NCBI GenBank assembly: GCA_000421325.1
Contig: ATWQ01000011.1
Location: 1 to 64,000, forward strand
DNA length: 64,000 nt
Direction of reading: 5' to 3'
Origin: an alpha proteobacterium SCGC AAA536-K22
GTDB lineage: Bacteria > Pseudomonadota > Alphaproteobacteria > Puniceispirillales > Marisalimonadaceae
A program made the translations under genes and the position numbers. The notes under the pieces were generated by a model that saw only the letters and a program-made list of their open reading frames with translations, was not told the origin of the DNA and ran no database searches. Positions 62,437 through 64,000 of this stretch are shown piece after piece (position 1 is the stretch's first letter; each line of letters begins with the position of its first letter).

Positions 62437-62466
62437 GTAAAAGCACACCTATTTTGCAATAGGTGT
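62437..62466 (-). terminator. Terminator of the DctP-type receptor gene
   Basis: The 9-bp stem ACACCTATT/AATAGGTGT (62445-62453 and 62458-62466) has a 4-base loop. On the minus strand it is followed by GCTTTT. It is placed 17 bases after the receptor stop codon. Confidence 0.7.
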
Positions 62467-62482
62467 ACTCAATATTTAAATA

Positions 62483-63532
62483 TTAGTAAGTTTTAGACTT
62501 TAAGTAAGCCCTTGAAGACCAAATACTATAGTCTTTTCTGAAAGCGTCATAGCTTGCAGTGATTTCTTTAAATAAAGGATCAGTTGCTGACTTCTCTTTC
62601 ACAACTTCTTCCCAAGCTCTCTTGAACTTAGAAATCTCTGAATCAGGCCATGTTACAAATGTTACGCCTTTCTTCTCAAGCTCACGCATTGCAGGAACCT
62701 GTTTTGCATCAGATCTAACAAGTGCCCACCACATAGTGTCACGACACGCTGTGTTGATTATTGCTTGTTGTGTCTTTGTTAGACCGTTCCAAGCCTTTTT
62801 ATTCATTAACAACTCACTAATTGAAGTTTGCTGATGCCAGCCTGGAAAGTAGTTAAACTTAGCTAACTGATAAAAACCATAACTTAAGTCATGTGTAGGC
62901 ATAGAAAATTCTGTTGCATCAATAACACCTTTTTCTAGTGCTGGATAAATATCTCCACCTGCTAGTAACTGTGTTGACACACCAAGTTTACTCATAACCA
63001 TCGCACCAAGTCCAAAGAAACGCATCTTCATTCCTTTTAACTCTTCAACATTATTAATTTTCTTTCTAAACCAACCTGAAGTCTCTGGAGCGTGCGTTAA
63101 ACAATTTACAGAATAAAGACCATACTCGCCATAAATTCTGTCTTTTAACTGCTGACCTCCGCCATATTCCATCCAACCATGGTACTCACTAGCACCTGGA
63201 CCAAAAGGAACAGCTGTGAAGTATGAAACTGCAGGAATTTTTCCAGCGTGATAACCAGGTGTTGTATAACCTGCATCTACTGAACCGTTCTTAACAGCAT
63301 CCCAAACTTCTAATGAAGGTACAAGTGCGTTTGGCTCGTGGAACCTTAACTGAACGTCACCACCTGAGATTTCCTTAACTTTGTTAGAAAAATAAACAGC
63401 TGATTCACCATTAATGGCAACCTGACTTCCCCAAGTACTTTGCATCTTCCAACGTAACTTGTCTCCAGCTTGTGCTGAGATAGCAACTAAACTAGTCGCA
63501 GCGATTACAGCTGCACCTATAAATAATTTCAT
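62483..63532 (-). CDS. TRAP transporter DctP-family substrate-binding protein
   Basis: The 349-residue periplasmic receptor has a signal peptide (to about AQAGDK, residue 22). Family features include RWKMQSTWGSQVAINGES near residue 27, GSVDAGYTTPGYHAGKIPAVSYF near 83, GMKMRFFGLGAMVMSKLG near 168 and DATEFSMPTHD near 210. The pattern resembles receptors of 2-keto or aromatic acids and taurine-like compounds, but the ligand cannot be set. GGGGAGAT precedes the ATG. No DctQ or DctM gene is adjacent; the gene ends at its own terminator. Confidence 0.9.
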   Translation of the reverse strand: MKLFIGAAVIAATSLVAISAQAGDKLRWKMQSTWGSQVAINGESAVYFSNKVKEISGGDVQLRFHEPNALVPSLEVWDAVKNGSVDAGYTTPGYHAGKIPAVSYFTAVPFGPGASEYHGWMEYGGGQQLKDRIYGEYGLYSVNCLTHAPETSGWFRKKINNVEELKGMKMRFFGLGAMVMSKLGVSTQLLAGGDIYPALEKGVIDATEFSMPTHDLSYGFYQLAKFNYFPGWHQQTSISELLMNKKAWNGLTKTQQAIINTACRDTMWWALVRSDAKQVPAMRELEKKGVTFVTWPDSEISKFKRAWEEVVKEKSATDPLFKEITASYDAFRKDYSIWSSRAYLKSKTY

Positions 63533-63813
63533 ATTGATCTCCCCAAAATGATTAATAAAAAAATTTGAATAATTTCAAATTCACTCTGTGATTCTGCATA
63601 ATTTTACAAAATCAATTAGTATAAGATTATTTTAAGATTTGTTGTGAAACAATGTATTACAGCTTTACATAGTTGATAGGAGAACTGTAAAAGAATTTTA
63701 CATTGATATAAAAGATAAGGGAGGAATTCCAAGAAATAAATCTCGAAATTCCATTAATAAACTTAAATAATGATTAAAAATTTAACAATACCTAACAGAT
63801 TTACATTCATTAG

Positions 63814-64000
63814 CTATTCTCTTGTAACTGATTGTAAGGGTGACATTTTCAACATAGGCCTAGAAACTTTAACTTTTTTTGGCATACGCAATCCCTTCTC
63901 TGACAACTCATTTGACATTATGTTTTTTATTTTAAGTAATTCTAAACTATTAAAATAATCCTTAGAAATTTCTTTACTAAACATCATATAATCTTTAAAA
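63814..64000 (-). CDS. Unidentified ORF running off the window edge (C-terminal part visible)
   Basis: At least 57 codons are open on the minus strand from an ATG near 63987 or from beyond the edge. The visible part reads MFSKEISKDYFNSLELLKIKN and ends LRMPKKVKVSRPMLKMSPLQSVTRE. It is basic, without a membrane segment. I do not recognise it. The 281 bases between it and the TRAP receptor gene show no other gene. Its reality rests only on a plausible amino-acid composition. Confidence 0.35.
   Translation of the reverse strand, partial: FKDYMMFSKEISKDYFNSLELLKIKNIMSNELSEKGLRMPKKVKVSRPMLKMSPLQSVTRE

Noticed and set aside
63770-63958. Plus-strand 62-codon ORF near the right edge
   Set aside because: It overlaps the minus-strand ORF, has no ribosome-binding site and no recognisable composition; the minus-strand frame looks more protein-like.
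1-64000. CRISPR array or insertion sequences
   Set aside because: No regularly spaced short repeats and no transposase-like ORFs with terminal inverted repeats were seen.

Overview
The window is about 64 kb of very AT-rich DNA that looks like a free-living marine alphaproteobacterium. Evidence for this is the conserved order murA, DUF2948 gene, hisG (short form), hisD, infA, maf, short RNase E/G, yacG; the many periplasmic-binding-protein transporters (ABC and TRAP); and the low GC content, which recalls streamlined ocean lineages such as SAR11, AEGEAN-169/HIMB59 or low-GC SAR116 relatives. The exact lineage is inference.

Positions 1 to about 18,600 hold a purine catabolism region. XdhAB (hypoxanthine/xanthine oxidation) and an 8-oxoguanine deaminase both make urate, and an NCS2 permease imports purines. 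PuuD, UraH and UraD take urate to allantoin. A dihydropyrimidinase-family hydrolase is the only allantoinase candidate. Allantoicase and ureidoglycolate lyase finish the route to glyoxylate and urea. A 2-hydroxyacid dehydrogenase gene, interrupted by one in-frame stop, a cytoplasmic-looking DMSO-reductase-family molybdoenzyme and a hydantoin-racemase-like protein without catalytic cysteines lie upstream. Positions 17,600 to 23,300 hold a spermidine/putrescine-type ABC importer with an intact hydantoin racemase and uracil phosphoribosyltransferase.

Positions 23,300 to 36,500 hold carboxylic-acid metabolism: an Ldh2-family dehydrogenase, a DapA-family aldolase, two AbrB-family membrane proteins, and a six-gene operon (HMG-CoA-lyase family, CaiB, enoyl-CoA hydratase, LeuB family, PrpF, AbrB) divergent from a TAXI-type TRAP transporter. 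Positions 36,500 to 48,400 hold a BMP-type nucleoside-like ABC importer, a FecR-like secreted protein, a four-gene operon (2-hydroxyacid dehydrogenase, HpaI aldolase, quinone oxidoreductase, TauE) and a DUF1800/DUF1501 pair.

Positions 48,406 to 55,943 are the most unusual part. An intact tRNA-Phe is followed, on its 3' side, by two tandem modules (4.5 and 2.9 kb). Each module is bounded by a 56-bp copy of the tRNA-Phe 3' portion. Both modules share the same ends (a 141-bp ungapped left end and an 81-bp right end, each carrying a 17-bp GTCACA-type motif at fixed distance) but carry different cargo: TPR proteins fused to methyltransferase, oxygenase or glycosyltransferase-like domains, plus a KdsB homologue. 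No integrase is present. This looks like an array of integrase-less, tRNA-targeted cassettes carrying surface-glycan genes.

The right end (56,000 to 64,000) is conserved housekeeping DNA, then tRNA-Thr, a DctP receptor gene without its permease genes, and an unidentified ORF running off the edge.
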